64,000 nucleotides of DNA from Crossaster papposus (taxonomy: Eukaryota; Echinodermata; Asteroidea; Velatida; Solasteridae), in assembly GCA_037893245.1 (NCBI GenBank), contig JBAIAA010000401.1, forward strand, positions 682,001-746,000, written 5' to 3'. Each line of letters starts with the position of its first letter. The first letter of the stretch is position 1. Both the position numbers and the translations under genes were made by a program. Positions 36,009 through 48,321 of the stretch are shown one piece after another. A model generated the notes under the pieces. It saw only the letters and a program-made list of their open reading frames with translations. It was not told the DNA's origin and made no database searches.

Positions 36009-36430
36009 TGTGACCTGGCACCACAAAATGGGTGGAAAGTTGCAAAATAACAAAATTGACATTATTATATTTCTAGAAAGAAGTCCTAAGCTTTCAAATG
36101 ATGTATTGTGTGTTGCTGTAGCTTATTCCTAGCCGCCGCTATACTCATTTGAAATTGCTGAAGTCATGCTTTTTTGTTTTGAGAAAACGGAGTTCAAAGT
36201 CCATGAACCGTGCCAACTATACTATCACTCAGTGCAATTCAACCACCCAAAAACAGACTTTAGAGTTTTAATTGAGCTATACAATGTTGGGATATGATAA
36301 AGAAGGGTTGTTTGTATGTAAAAACGTTAACAACTCTAAACCGACCTCCCACTTGAAAAATTGATGTTTTGGCCAATAACTTGTTTTTGCCATGTGCGAC
36401 TTTCCGCTTATTTCGTGGTGCCAGGTCACA
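36009..36430. mobile_element. MITE with TGTGACCTGGCACCACAAAATG ends, copy 1
   Basis: The left end tgtgacctggcaccacaaaa is repeated inverted at the right (tggtgccaggtcaca). About 420 bp; another full copy lies at 41314-41719. It carries tagccgccgctatac and gttttgagaaaacggagtt. Confidence 0.88.
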
Positions 36431-36697
36431 TATTGAGTTATTTTGAGTGAAATTGAATTATGCACATTGTTGGAAAGCCCACAGCGTCAGCTTTCATTGT
36501 GTGTATAATAAAGCTCGTAGCCCCTTCAATTCTGGAGATATGACTTGTTTACATATTGATTACTTCCTTGGTGTTAAAAATACACGACTAAAAAAACAGA
36601 CTTTAAAATTGTTGACAGAACGATGCATATAAATGGTAGTTTGTTTCACTGTTTTCATCGAAATCAACATTTCTTTGAACGAAACCTGAAACTGCAG

Positions 36698-36904
36698 GTT
36701 TGCGCCGGGATTATTTTAACATCACCGAGCCGACGCGCGGGATTATTTTTAACAAAACTTGATCCGAGGCGGATTCAGACTGATAGTACCGGGAAGCACA
36801 TCAACGCATTTCCGGCCTTGCTCGCTGCTGACAGACATTTCCGTCCTTGCTCGTGGCGTGTTTATGCGTCATGCATTTTGAATCTGGTTATAAACACGAA
36901 CTGG
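36698..36904 (+). mobile_element. TTAA MITE (CCAGTTCGCGCC family), copy 2
   Basis: The left end is damaged (ggtttgcgccgggattatttt); the right end cgaactgg is followed by TTAA. Confidence 0.75.
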
Positions 36905-37614
36905 TTAAAGATGTCATTCATGACAACAAATGCAAAACAAATTTGGACTAAAAGTTTACCCTCTCAACGTTGCGTGGGCCATTACATGATAATACACAAC
37001 GCGACTTGACACCCTTTTTTGTGGACCCGGTCACATACAATACTAAGAGAATAACAATGTGGTTGGCCGGTTTTAAGCAAGTACGTTTATAAATGGCTCA
37101 TGGGCCTGAAGGCAAGGGCATATACAATGTTCAGGCCCAGGAGTGGTTTTAAACATACTTGTTGAATATCGGCAAACCACATTCACTCTTAAATCAACGT
37201 GAAATTTCTGTGAAATTTCTCGGCATTTTAAAAGTGAAATTGCCTTTCTATTGTTAAAGAGCTAGATATTTTTATTTTCATTCATAAATTCTTTTCGGTC
37301 CAAAAGTCGAAACAAGTTACATGTAAAAGCTTTTTACAGTTTTTCAATGATTGTGTTTCACAATTTTACCTTGTGCTATAAGTAGCTATTTTAATGGTAT
37401 GTGCCTCATTCACATGCCCTTATGTGGAGATAGACGCGCCCATGATAGATGCGTGATATGGCATTGGGACTATTAATACATTGACTTGTTGGGCGCGATC
37501 AGTCGATCGTGTTGCACTATCAGTTGATCTTGACTGATGTCTCTGACTACTTATCCCTGTTCATTAGTAACGAGACCATTTTTGCAGCAACTATGAGATC
37601 AGCGCAATTGGGTC

Positions 37615-37755
37615 TCTACCTTCACCGGTACCCATTTATACTCCTGGGTGGAGAGAGGCAATTTGCCTAAGAACATAAGCACCATGTTTTTTGTCGGGAT
37701 TCGAACCCCTGTACCATTGCACACGAGTCCAACACTGTAACCGTTGGACCACTCA
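37615..37755 (-). repeat. tRNA-derived SINE fragment, minus strand
   Basis: Shares tactcctgggtggagagaggcaatt with the SINE at 27428 and has a minus-strand B box (gggattcgaaccc) and ggaccact. Confidence 0.65.
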
Positions 37756-37771
37756 AGTTGACACCCTTTAA

Positions 37772-38005
37772 CCAGTTCGCGCCAGGATTATTTTAACATC
37801 GCCGGGCCGAGGCGAGGAATTATTTGTAAGGAAACTCGATCCGAGGCGGGTTCAGGCCAATGGTACCAAGAAGCACACCCACGCATTTCCGGCCTTGCTC
37901 GCTGCTGAGAGACATTTCCGGCCTTGCTCGTGACATGTTTATGCGTCATTCGTTTTAAATCTGGTGAAAACTTTGCGTGTACATACGTCCTCCGGCGCGA
38001 ACTGG
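37772..38005 (+). mobile_element. TTAA MITE (CCAGTTCGCGCC family), copy 3
   Basis: Complete, 234 bp, with intact ends and TTAA on both sides; about 150 bases upstream of exon 13. Confidence 0.85.
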
Positions 38006-38156
38006 TTAATATAAATTTGTTATTTGGGCGAAAGGGCCGATTGTTTCCATTGAATTCTATTGTGGAGGACACTATAGACACAGACACTAAGGCCTATTAC
38101 TAAATAGTAGCTCTTGCGATTTGCAACTCAATTTGTTGGGTTGGGTCACTTTTCAG

Positions 38157-38414
38157 TATCAAAATACCCTTCTAACTCCACTGGGAGCGGCCTACATGAA
38201 GTGTCACATTGGATGCCTTGAGCTCCTACTGAGTCACCCGGACGTCGATGTCAACTGCAGGGATGACGAAGGTGCGACACTCTTGCTGACAGCGTGCAAC
38301 AAAGAAACGACAGAAGAATCGTTGCGGCACATACAACTTCTGGTTGACAGCGGAGCAGACATCAATGCGTCAAACGGGTTCGAAAAAACGCCCTTTAGAT
38401 GTGCATTAAGAAAA
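38157..38414 (+). CDS. Exon 13, two to three ankyrin repeats
   Basis: Encodes residues 772-857 in phase 0 at both ends. The acceptor is TCACTTTTCAG|TA and the donor is GAAAA|GTAAGC. Repeats include LTPLGAAYMKCHIGCLELLL and a longer unit ending QLLVDSGADINASNGFEKTP. Confidence 0.9.
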
Positions 38415-39420
38415 GTAAGCCTCTTTCATTCAACTTTATTCAGTCGTGTTCCCATTGAAGTTTTTCTTCCCCAGCCTCGCTGTAGCTTACCGCGACATTT
38501 CTTCGAGTAACTCTGGCAGAATGACTGGCAGAATGTCGCACATTGTTGGCGCTGTGCACAGTCACATTTGACCTCGAGACAAAGCAGTGTTTGCGTAGTC
38601 GCGGTACTTTTACGAGGCTGTTCCCATTGGACTTTTTTCCATCCCTGGAAACTTTTCGCGACCACTTTCGGCCTGGTAGTCTTACATCACCGCCTTGGTA
38701 CGTAAAAAGGGATGTTAGTCTACCGTGCATTCCTATTGGATTATATGTTGTCATTCTACAGAAAAGTTGCGATATGTTAACCAAAAAAAGTCCAATTGGA
38801 ACACGGCTTCCTTGTTGGAGACTTTAGTTTGTTTTTGTTTGTGTTTTTGTTTTGTTGAAAACCCTTGATCTGTTTATACAGGCCTTGACTTTTGCCGTAC
38901 CCGCTGCTAATCAAGTGTATAAGACGTCTTAGTGCACTAGAAAGCAGTAGGTTGTGGGTTAAAGTCCCACCTGAGTCGGTGATATTTTCGAAAGAATCTC
39001 TCGGGACCACACTGTGTAAAATACATGTCGGTGAAGGGCCAAAATTTAATATTGAAAAATGTGCAAACGTCGAAGTGTTTGGGAGGGTGTGCAGAAAAGC
39101 AAGGGTCAAAACCCTAACAATCCCCATCCAGTCAAACTCTAACACCAGGTTTTGTTGGGATATGTTAGGATGGGTAACTGAACCCCTATTAAACTGACAG
39201 TCTTTTACACTGGGTTAGGCATACCTCTTGAAGCAGAGCCCAACAGTTTGTGTATACAGTTTGCCATATGGTGTTGGGATTTGCCGGATGGTTTCTAGTA
39301 AATTACACTATGGAGTTAGAGTTAAGGAACATTTAAAGATTCTTGTATAAAAAAAGAAAAAAGAAATTGGTCGTTTGTGGATGTAAACATGATGAGGGTT
39401 TATTCAAAGAATACTGCTGT
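38415..39420. other. Intron 13, left part
   Basis: No gene. 38890-39025 has a tRNA-like degenerate SINE head (gttgtgggttaaagtcccac). The remainder is unclassified. Confidence 0.4.
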
Positions 39421-39610
39421 CTTTTCTCTTTTTTTCAAAGTGAACTTGAACTTAAAAAGTGAACGGGACTCGAACCTAGCTGCGACCTCCGGAATACCGG
39501 ACCGGCGCTCTACCAACTGAGCTATCTTGCACTATGTTGGTTGTCTCCCAAATTGTCACTATCTTTGTTCAAGGGCGCTGGTCAGAAGTCATAAACACCA
39601 GAATGCCATG
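39420..39610 (-). repeat. tRNA-derived SINE, minus strand (CCTCCGGAATACCGGACC family), copy 1
   Basis: On the minus strand: an A box in tagctcagttggtagagc and a B box in aggttcgagtcccg. The acceptor arm does not pair, so it is not a working tRNA. The same body continues in ttcaagggcgctggtcagaagtcataaacacc, shared with 55490-55640. Confidence 0.7.
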
Positions 39611-39661
39611 TGGCCAGGGATCACACCCGATTTTACGATACAACCTGGGAAGCGACAATAT

Positions 39662-39880
39662 TCAGAAATATTACGCTCGGTTTAGACAGGCGTTCCACAG
39701 TCGCGCCGAACCAAATTGAAATCAAGTCGCTCCTGAGTCGCTCTAACAACTCCAGCAGTCGATCGTTCGCCGTCCGGCGCGCCTTGTCGCCCTTATTTGT
39801 TTCAGACGTCGGACTTAATTCACTCATTTGGTTTGGCGCGACTGTAGAATGCCTGTCTGAACCGAGCGTTATTTTTTGAA
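39662..39880. mobile_element. Short foldback MITE (ACGCTCGGTTTAGACAGGC family)
   Basis: 39666-39720 is inverted at about 39815-39880 (cctgtctgaaccgagcgtta). It ends about 55 bases before exon 14. Confidence 0.82.
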
Positions 39881-39934
39881 AACGAACTTTTGTTGTATTA
39901 GCATTTCCTGTCACATTTCCTATATTGTTGTCAG

Positions 39935-40084
39935 GGTTGCCCCAGCTTACTGAAGATGTTTTTGGCCAAGGATCGTAATGTTCCATTGGATGCAGACCAT
40001 TTGATGCAGACCAATCCACTACATTGGCTCGCTGAAGAGTGCATGGATGTCTGGCCTGAGATCTTAGAGATCCTAGTCGACAAC
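39935..40084 (+). CDS. Exon 14, ankyrin repeat
   Basis: Encodes residues 858-907 in phase 0 at both ends. The acceptor is TTGTTGTCAG|GG and the donor is AAC|GTGAGT. The peptide contains NPLHWLAEECMDVWPEILEI, a diverged repeat in which LHW replaces LHY. A short inverted-repeat element ends only about 55 bases upstream. Confidence 0.85.
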
Positions 40085-40114
40085 GTGAGTCTTCCTGGCG
40101 TTAATATTTTATTA

Positions 40115-40716
40115 GGCCATTTAAAATGAATAAATAGGTTTACATCACTAAGATTTCAAAAAATTGGTGGGGAGGGGAATTTATATTTTATATTTTATAT
40201 TTTATATTTAACCCTGAGAATGACTGAAACCGCAAGGCGCTTTTCTCGCCAAACTACATCGTCAATCACTCAGACAATTATACATGTGAATATTAAATTG
40301 AAATAAATTGTAGCGATCATTCATTGTTTATTAAATAGTATCAATACAGTGTGGCTTGAACACATTGGAATGATAGTCATAGTGGAAGGAATAGGGCCTA
40401 CATCTGACATCGTTAGCCAGCGTACAGCGACTTGCCCTGTTGACCGACGATCTTTGCAGAGCGCGCTATTGCATGCCGTCAGCCACGTGATGCGACTTTT
40501 CTGAAGGCAGGTTTTGATGAAGCGATCGCGTACGTCTTCCTACAAGCACTGGATGGCGCGCGCAGTTGTTACGACGATCCTAGACCATCAATTGCATGCA
40601 CAGAAGTAGACAAAAACACAGTTTTAGAAAAAAATATAAAATATAAAAAATATTGGGACAGAGCTAAAAATCGAGACGGACGGTGATGTAAACCTAATTA
40701 TTAATTTTAAATGGTC
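40115..40716. mobile_element. MITE with GGCCATTTAAAAT ends
   Basis: ggccatttaaaatgaataaa-taggtttacatcac is matched inverted at the right (gtgatgtaaacctaattatt). An inner TTTATATTTTATA run at 40185-40215 is also mirrored near 40630. It starts about 30 bases after exon 14. Confidence 0.8.
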
Positions 40717-41313
40717 TTACCTGCAAATTGCTCAGCCAAAAGGTTTGTTTTCTTTAGCATTTATTTTCTGTCCTTAACCTCCTATGCAGAAGTCACATTT
40801 TGGGTCAGTTTAGCAGCACGAAGATACAGACTGTCTTTTTGTGCATTTAGTTTTGTACACTGAAGCTGTATGGAGAATTGTGTTCTCTATAGAAACACAT
40901 GCAATAGACTGGACTTGGGACATATTTGTGCTGTCAAACCATATGAGGATTAAAGGTAATATACAATATTTGCAAACATCTAAAAAAAATTACCAAACAT
41001 CTAACTTGACTGTAAGAGAATAATAGTCTCGTGAAATCCTGTAAAATTACCGCACATGTTGTGCTGTCATTTTCAAAGTGCATTGTTCGCATCAATTTCC
41101 AGTGATGGTTGGCTAACCATCGTTTGAACAAAACTTACTTTTTTTCTTCCAAATACAGCCCCCAATGTGCCAAATTTAGTTAGTCCACATTTGTTTGGAA
41201 TTGGTTATATATTAGTCTCGGTTGCAACACGTCCTAATTGCGGTATGCAGCGTGCTGGGCCGCCAATGCCAAATGGTGTTTGTCATACATGTACCTACAA
41301 ATCTGTTGACATA

Positions 41314-41719
41314 TGTCACCTGGCACCACAAAATGGATGGAAAGTCGCAAAATAAAGAAAAGTCATTATTACATTTCTAGAAAGACGAAGTCCTAAGCTT
41401 TCAAATGATGTATTGTGTGTTGCTGTAGCTTATTCTAGCCGCCGCTATACTTTTTTTTAAATTTCTGAAGTCAAGCCCCCTTGTTTTGAGAAAACAGAGT
41501 TCGAAGTCCATAAACCGTGCTAACTACACTATCAATCAATGCAATTCAGTTGTACATTACAGTTTAAAGTTTTAATTATTGGATATGATAAAGAAGGTTT
41601 TTGTATGTAAAAATGTTAACAACTCGAAATCGACCTCCCACTTGAAAAATGGACGTTTCGGCCAATAACTTGTTTTGGCCATGTGAGACTTTCCGCTCAT
41701 TTTGTGGTGCCAGGTCACA
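41314..41719. mobile_element. MITE with TGTGACCTGGCACCACAAAATG ends, copy 2
   Basis: Same family and orientation as 36009-36430, with one change in the left end (TGTCACCTGG). Confidence 0.85.
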
Positions 41720-42239
41720 TAAATGTGAGGGGTTCTGGTAAAATGAGACGGAACTGGGCAAAGGTTGAATCGAGGATGCTTAGATATCAGAAAAGAGGAT
41801 AAAATCTCCTTTTAATGCTGTTTCTTGTACTTTAATCGGACATTCCATTGACAAGTTATGGCTGTTTTTAATGTTTGCTATTACCAACAGGTCACAAAAG
41901 TAAAATATTGAGAAAAAGGTCATGGAATTTTCGAGTTTTGTACATGTGATATGAAAAAATGGCAATTGTTTTTCCTTAAAAACACTGTTATTCCACTACT
42001 TTCTTACTGTTTCTTTAGGAATATGGTTAGTAGACATAACAAAGATTACAAATAGCAATAAATCTGAAAATTTGAAAAAATTACTACTATTCACTAATTT
42101 GCATGTTTCCTTCTATAGCCTGTGCCCAGTTCTGTCTCATTTGGCCAGAACACCTCACATATTTTCAACAACAATCTTTTTTTTTTTTTTTTTACGGTGT
42201 TTGGTATTTTTTAACACAGCGAAGGATGGTGTTCATTAT

Positions 42240-42530
42240 AGCCGAGGGGAGTCGGGTTGGTGTAGCGGTTCTTTCCTCGCCTTCCACCACTATGACCCGG
42301 GTTCGAATCCGGCCTGGGCCAATATGTGGATTGGGTTTTCAGTCCCTGCCTGACTCCGTGGGTTTTTCCCCAGGATATTCTTCTGGGGTTTTCCTCCCAA
42401 CTCTAAAACTGTAACTTCTTCACATTAATTGTTGAATGAAATACAAAATTGTTGAATGAAATTTGTTCCCGCCGTGAATATGGCCATTGATGCTGGTACG
42501 GCGTTAAACCCTAAAAACTCACTCATTATA
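42240..42530 (+). mobile_element. tRNA-derived SINE, complete
   Basis: Head with A box (gggttggtgtagcggttc) and B box (gggttcgaatccgg), body with tgggtttttccccagg and ggggttttcctcccaac, and a tail cgccgtgaatatggccattg-atgctggtacggcgttaaac followed by (CTCA)n. The tail recurs alone at 63028-63095. Confidence 0.85.
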
Positions 42531-42711
42531 GCCGAATGTTCGGTATAGCAGTGTTTCACTGTAGGTCACATTCTCAACAATCCAGTCTTTTTGAGCTACT
42601 GACTCTCAGACAAAATAGAAAACAAGTCAAAATATCAAACCATCAGATAACAATGATCCTAAGCCTTTATTAATTTTTTTGTATATACCTCATTGCCAAT
42701 TTATCATTCAG

Positions 42712-42873
42712 GAGAAGAAGAGAGGATCCAAGCCTACGAATCTTAAAGGTGGTGGGCGGAGCCAGAAGAAAACACGGGCAAAGGTCGTGACCTTACAGGA
42801 GGCTGCCCGGATGAAGGACAAGAAAGGATGTACTCCATTCCTGGCATGCATCATTACGCATTCAAGTTGTGGG
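42712..42873 (+). CDS. Exon 15, basic linker plus ankyrin start
   Basis: Encodes residues 908-961 in phase 0 at both ends. The acceptor is TATCATTCAG|GA and the donor is GGG|GTATGA. The first 30 residues form a Lys/Arg/Gly-rich linker (EKKRGSKPTNLKGGGRSQKK), then GCTPFLACIITHSSCG begins another repeat. The linker could be a second nuclear localisation signal or a surface loop. Confidence 0.85.
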
Positions 42874-43705
42874 GTATGAGCTGTCAGTCAAAAATTGCCA
42901 TTTTGCAAGACTATGGGTCAAAGCCAACATTTGAAAGGGTGGTCAATTTTGTTTTCTTCAGGTAAACCCTAATCTGTATACTCCTGTGCTACCTTTTTAT
43001 ATTTCTTGTTTCTTTTTGTTTTGTTCTGTAAACAAACATCTCTAAGACCTATTTTGACCTACATGTATTTGTAAGAGTTGACTCTGCATTGACTGTTACA
43101 CAACTGTTTTACCACTTCAAGTAACTCATCAGTACTCTTCGATGTTGTATACCTTTGGAAAGATCTTGCTCTGCTGAATCCAGAAATATAAATATCTTAA
43201 TTCTCAAAAAGTCCAACTTTCATCTCATTTTGTGATAAGGTCACGTTATTTGCGTGATTAGACCTTCTATTTAGTATATATGTTGTACATGTACCTGTTG
43301 GGCTTCTATAGTGTTATCTTGAGTTATTTGAGTAAATTTAGAGTTTTTCTACACCATGCAACTTTTTCCCGGATCAGCTGCATGTCCTCGTTTGCCTTTA
43401 CAAATTGAAAAACACTCTACAAAGTCTTGTGCAGTTTGAAAATTCCTTGGTTTTCCTGCCTTTCTAGTTTAACCCTAACCCTCCTAAATCTTCCAAAATC
43501 AATATGATTTTGCACATTCCCCTAAGAAGTTATAGTTAAGGGATATTTTTAGGTATTTAATTTCTTGTTATTAAAAGCATGTACACCATTGGCTTTTTAT
43601 AGTTTTAACCCTAACCCTCAATCCTCTGAAATTCTCATTGCAGTTTTGGAGGATTTGTGAGGATTGAGAATGAATGACATGAGTTGATTTTGGAGGATGC
43701 AATGG
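42874..43705. other. Intron 15, left part
   Basis: No gene. 43595-43708 is a copy of the ggaggatgcaatgggtc repeat also found near 32796-32912; the DIRS element sits inside it. Confidence 0.5.
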
Positions 43706-43872
43706 GTCTACGTCACTCTACTTACCTGTAGAGCCACTACATATGCATAGTCCCAGCCGGCAGGCGTCAACGCTAAGATTTTTCTCACATTAGCGCCCCC
43801 TGTTGACCCTCCCACAGTGCCCCGCGGTATGAGCGCCATGTTGGCATCCTCTTTTCTCTTAGCGGCCGTGAA
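43706..43872 (+). repeat. DIRS left terminal repeat
   Basis: Begins gtctacgtcactctacttac and includes catatgcatagtcccagccg and gcgccatgttggcatcctc; inverted partners lie at 48277-48321 and 48450-48587. Confidence 0.85.
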
Positions 43873-44099
43873 GTCAACACGTACTTTTGGACAGCTCCGT
43901 CTAAATGTTTTCTTCACAAGTCGACGTTAAAGGTTTTTTCGTGTATTATTAATAAAAGATTATTGTAGAGTACGATCTTCATTGTGGAATTTGTTTTTGG
44001 AGTGGTTATAAAGAAACGTTTGGCGAGGAACGAGTCAGTCCATAACGGGGAAAAATTTCTTTCCCCGTGACGGCCCATTTCCTCGGGGGGTCGTACCGG

Positions 44100-45995
44100 T
44101 GGCGTTGAATCGTTTCACCGTGACGGCTCCCCCAGCCAGCACTCGGAGCTGCAGGAGGCTGCCCGTCCCGTTGACCGGGCCGAGGACACGATCCAGTCCC
44201 CGGCCCCGGCCAATACACCCTGGACTAGCCAACGTAAAGGGTCCCGCCCCGGCAAGGTTATTTCTAAAAAATCTTCCTTTGCCGGTGCGGGCCCGAAGAT
44301 GGGCCGTCAGCCGAAGCTGACAACGGCTCCACTGTTATCGGACAATGTCCGTTCTGATTCAGTGGTTACCGAGCCCTCGGGCTTCCCCGGCCCTATGGCC
44401 CTGGCCACGAGGCTGCGTGACGGCCTGCTGAAGCAGACCGTTCACGCTTCATCGCCCGGTAGTACAGTGCTAACAGAATCTCACTGTACTACTCGAGCAC
44501 AAGCGGGACAGCTGTCTCTCGCTCCGTCCTTCTGGTCGGATTTTGGGCCCTTTTCAGGCGTACCAGCCCTACCGGTTCTTCAGTCGTCCCCGGGAACTTC
44601 AAAGAAGAGCCGACGGACATCGAGCTCTTCTTCGGAGGGCTCACGCCAGGACAAACGGCATCGTCCCCACGACGCCGTCTCTTCGGCTGACTTCATGCAG
44701 GCCTTTCAGTCTATCAGTGCCTCGCTGTCAGCTATTGCCTCGGCTCATCGACAGCCAGCCCCACCCGGTCTCGGGGAACGGGCTAGTGGAGCACAGGGCG
44801 GCCACGACATCCCGCATACAGTGAGTCGCGCCCCATCCTCCCCTCCGGCTATAAGCATCCATCCTTCGATGACCATACTGCCGGAACCGGGGGAAACTAC
44901 TCTCGCTCCGTCGGGTCCGGCCCACGCTACCGATCTGCGTGATGACCCGGCCCGCTCCCCGTGTTCGCCTCGCCCGTCCCATTCCGGGGATTTGGCCGAG
45001 GACGAGGACGAATGGGCTCAGCTTTAGTGTCTTTCTATCTCCGAGACTGAGTTGCGCCTCGTCCAACGCGACATGGTTCGCGTCTTGAAGCTCCCGCAAC
45101 CTGAAGAGCCCGCCGCCATAGAACGCAGATCTTTCAAGCGCCGGACGGGCTCATCGGAGTCCCGCCATACTCCATTTTTTTCGGAGTTACCACTGGATCA
45201 GGTGTGCGAGGAACGCTTCAATGCTATAGCGGGGGAACCCACTTGGAAACCCTATCGTAAGCGTGCGTTGGCTTACTATCGTTTCCCTCCGGCGGACTTT
45301 GGAAAATTCTTTAGCCCGCCTGCCTGGATGGCGGTTCTTCGACATCGAAATCCCCTTTTTCGGATCGATCTCGAAACAAGCTAGAGGATATCTTAAGAAA
45401 ATTAGATACAGCCTCTCGCTTCGGATTGCGGACATCTTCATTCCTCCTCCTTCTCACGGAGTACCTTGTCTCCGGCTGTGAGAAGGATTCCTCCATACCT
45501 ACGGATTTATTGGCGGCGGCTTTCCATTGCCTTGACTTTGGTTTACGCACAGTTCTCGAGCAGTTCACTCGGATCTCGACTTTAGCGACTTCTTCCCGTC
45601 GGGCTAACGTTTTGGACGCGCTTTTTCTTCCATCGGAGGGCGCTCGCAAACGCCTTGAGACCCTACCCCTTTGGGGTGATGACCTCTTCGCCGGGAAATT
45701 TCAAGAATCAATGGAAGCCGAAGCAAAGCGGATCGAGGCTACCGATAAGATTAATCTGAAGAAGCCAGCCGGTCCGCCCGCCAAATTTGCCCAAAAGCCC
45801 AGTCCTACAACGGTTTTCCGCATCCCGCGCCGTCAGCCCCTGAAGTCAGTTCAGGGCGGCCCGCGGGGTCGAGGTGGCAACCAGATGGGTTCGCGTTTTA
45901 CTCGCCCCCAGTCTGCCGTTGGTCGCCAGACCCAACAAGGATCGCGCGGCACCCATACACCGGCCCCCCGTTTCTCCGGGGGCTGGCGTAAATGA
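44100..45995 (+). pseudogene. DIRS gag-like ORF, broken
   Basis: An open frame runs from about 44100-44299 to 45384, interrupted by one in-frame TAG at 45025-45027. It then shifts frame near 45310-45330 and continues at 45426-45995. The protein is Ser/Pro-rich first; then it has a part with KLPQPEEPAAIERRSFKRR and TWKPYRKRALAYYRFPP, and a basic Gly/Arg-rich end (GGPRGRGGNQMGSRF). This matches the ORF1/Gag position of DIRS elements. No zinc knuckle is seen. Confidence 0.7.
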
Positions 45996-47163
45996 CGCGC
46001 TCGCGCCGAGGCGGCCCCCCTCCGACGGACCCGTGGCAGCCGCCTCCAATATTTCGTAGGGTCCTTGGCTCAAGTTTCGTCCGATCGATGGGTACTCGAA
46101 ACCATCAGACACGGTTACGTGTTAGAATTCACAAGTCCCCCTCTGTCGGACACATTCGTCCGCCAGACTCGAGTTCCATCAGAGCTGGCGAAACGTCGCG
46201 CAAACGAAACGCGATCCGCGAGACCTGGGACCTGACGGAGAGCTTGGGGTTCATCATAAACTCAGCCAAGTCTCATCCTCTTCCATCACAGTCTCCAACT
46301 TTTCTGGGCGCGAGGCTAGATCTCCGCGCGCGATTAGCCCGCTTGACGGACGAGCGTGTTGCCAATCTGTTCCAGTGTGTCAGTCTTTTTCTGTCTGTTC
46401 CACTGGCCCCAGCACGTGCGTGGCTGAAATTGCTGGGTCTTATGGCCAGTATGATAGACTTGGTGGACTTTTGCAGGCTTCGAATGCGCCCGTTTCAGCT
46501 CCACCTCCTCACGTTCTATCAACCCAGTCGACACCATATCGACCATATGGTACCGACTTCACTATGGTTAGTCCCTCACCTTCGTTGGTGGACAGTTCCC
46601 ACCAACCTTACGCGAGGACGCAGATTCAGTCAGCCTCGACCATCGGTCGTCGTAACGACCGACGCTTCACTGTCGGGCTGGGGGGCTACGTTGCGAGGCT
46701 CTGGGATGCCGAACACCGCACATTCCACATCAACACTCTGGAATTGATTGCGGTGTCCAGGGCTCTGGAACACTTCCTACCCTCGATCTCCGGTCGGGCA
46801 GTTCGCGTTCGTTGCGACAACATGACTGTGGTAGCGTACATAAATCGCCAAGGGGGCACCCGGTCAGCTCGCCTTTGTGCACTGACCTGGGAACTCCTTC
46901 ATTGGTCCATGCGACACAAGATTGTCCTGTCGGCGACCCATCTCCCGGGCGTGGAGAATGGCACCGCCGACGCCTTGTCCCGGGGTCACATCATTCCGAC
47001 GGAATGGTCTCTGCTCCCTCCGGTGGTTCGGTCGCTCTTCACTCTGATCGACCGGCCTCACGTCAATCTTTTTGCGACGTCCCTCAACAATCAACTGCCG
47101 GTTTATTGCTTGAGGTTTCCCGACCCCAACGCCTGGCGGACAGACGCTCTAGCAATTCATTGA
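45996..47163 (+). pseudogene. DIRS reverse transcriptase/RNase H, broken
   Basis: The N-terminal RT motif SSDRWVLETIRHGYVLEF is readable near 46075-46130. The sequence then jumps to the C-terminal RT part (LTESLGFIINSAKSH, FLGARLDLRARL), so the palm with the catalytic Asp-Asp box is deleted. RNase H follows with TDASLSGWG, INTLELIAVSRALEHF, VRCDNMTVVAYINRQGG and GTADALSRG, but a frameshift near 46680-46690 separates the first motif from the rest. A TGA at 47161-47163 stands where the frame otherwise continues as DGLFAYAFPP. Confidence 0.82.
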
Positions 47164-47394
47164 GACGGGCTGTTCGCTTACGCCTTCCCGCCCCTATCCC
47201 TCATCGCCCGGGTCTTGTCCAAGATCGAACAGGTGAATTGCAGGATCCTTCTGGTGGCCCCGTTTTGGCCTCGCCAACCGTGGTTTGCCAGGCTAATCAG
47301 GCTCCTCGTGTTCAGACCCGTGATTCTTTCACGGCGTCCGGACATCCTGTTTCAGCCTCAGTCGGGTCTTCTTCATCCAGCACCGGAAGGTCTT

Positions 47395-47792
47395 CACCTG
47401 ACGTGCTGGATGTTATCCAACGATCCCTCCGCTCAGCGGGCCTTTCAGATCGGGCTGCAGTCGTTGTGGCACACAGTCGCAGGCCATCAACCCGATCCGT
47501 ATATAACAGCAGACTACGTCATTTTTATAAATGGCTTGTGACGGCTATCCGTTCGGCCCTCTCTGATTGGCCGAACGAAACTGGGTCTCCTGTCCGGGCT
47601 CACGATGTAAGATCAACATCAACCTCTTGGGCCTTCTTCAATGGCGTTCCCATCGCAGACATCGTCAAGGCTGCTTCATGGAAATCTGCTAGCACCTTCA
47701 CGGAATGTTACCTGAAGGATGTCTTACAATCTGAGGGCATTGCTGGCAGAACCGTTCTGAAGGCTACTGCAGCCTCATCTCGGCGTCATTAG
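47395..47792 (+). pseudogene. DIRS tyrosine recombinase, internally deleted
   Basis: It lies in a frame overlapping the RT/RNase H end, as usual for DIRS. The N-terminal core-binding part is visible (DVIQRSLRSAGLSDRA, RRPSTRSVYNSRLRHFYKW). The sequence then jumps to the C-terminal catalytic end, with an H-x-x-R motif in AHDVR and the likely active Tyr in FTECYLKDV. About 200 residues expected between, including the first catalytic Arg, are absent. Confidence 0.8.
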
Positions 47793-48321
47793 TCGCTTTG
47801 CCTCTCCTCCTCGTTTTTCGGTGAGTGCGACATTGCTCTTCCTCAGATTAACAGATTAGTGATATGGTTTTATTCACACGTGCTCGCTTTAACGATTCAC
47901 GTGTATATCTACCTATTTATCACTTGCTCAGTGACTTTTTTCCTCAGGACGGTCTATACATATCATCCGTGCTGATGATCTCTATGTCCTCGGGCTGACG
48001 AATTTTGGGTTTTCCGCATCCTCCCTTCGATGCTCCAGCCCGTTTTTTCCAAGGGTTCTACTTGTGGTTGATTAAATAAGATACATTTTGTCTTGATACT
48101 TATTTACTCCAGACTAAGCCTACTGGTTGTAGGACTTCTTTCGGAGGTTGCACATACAACCTCTGAAACAGAGTTTGGAACCGCTTTAGTTAGCACGTTT
48201 TATTTGCGACCGTGCAGTTCAGGACCCTTATTCACAGTAGAATCTCGCATACCCACCACCGGTCTACGGTGCCATATCATGCATATGTAGTGGCTCTACA
48301 GGTAAGTAGAGTGACATAGAC
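47793..48321 (+). repeat. DIRS 3' noncoding region and right terminus
   Basis: Noncoding DNA after the recombinase, ending tatgtagtggctctacaggt-aagtagagtgacatagac, the inverse of the left end. It contains ACAG|GTAAGTA. Confidence 0.7.

Noticed and set aside
38430-38830. Overlapping open frames on both strands after exon 13
   Set aside because: The frame downstream of the donor at 38415 has no ankyrin character, and exon 14 joins cleanly in phase.
39470-39533. tRNA-like sequence on the minus strand
   Set aside because: It has A and B boxes, but the acceptor ends do not pair and the same body occurs at 55515, so it is a SINE.
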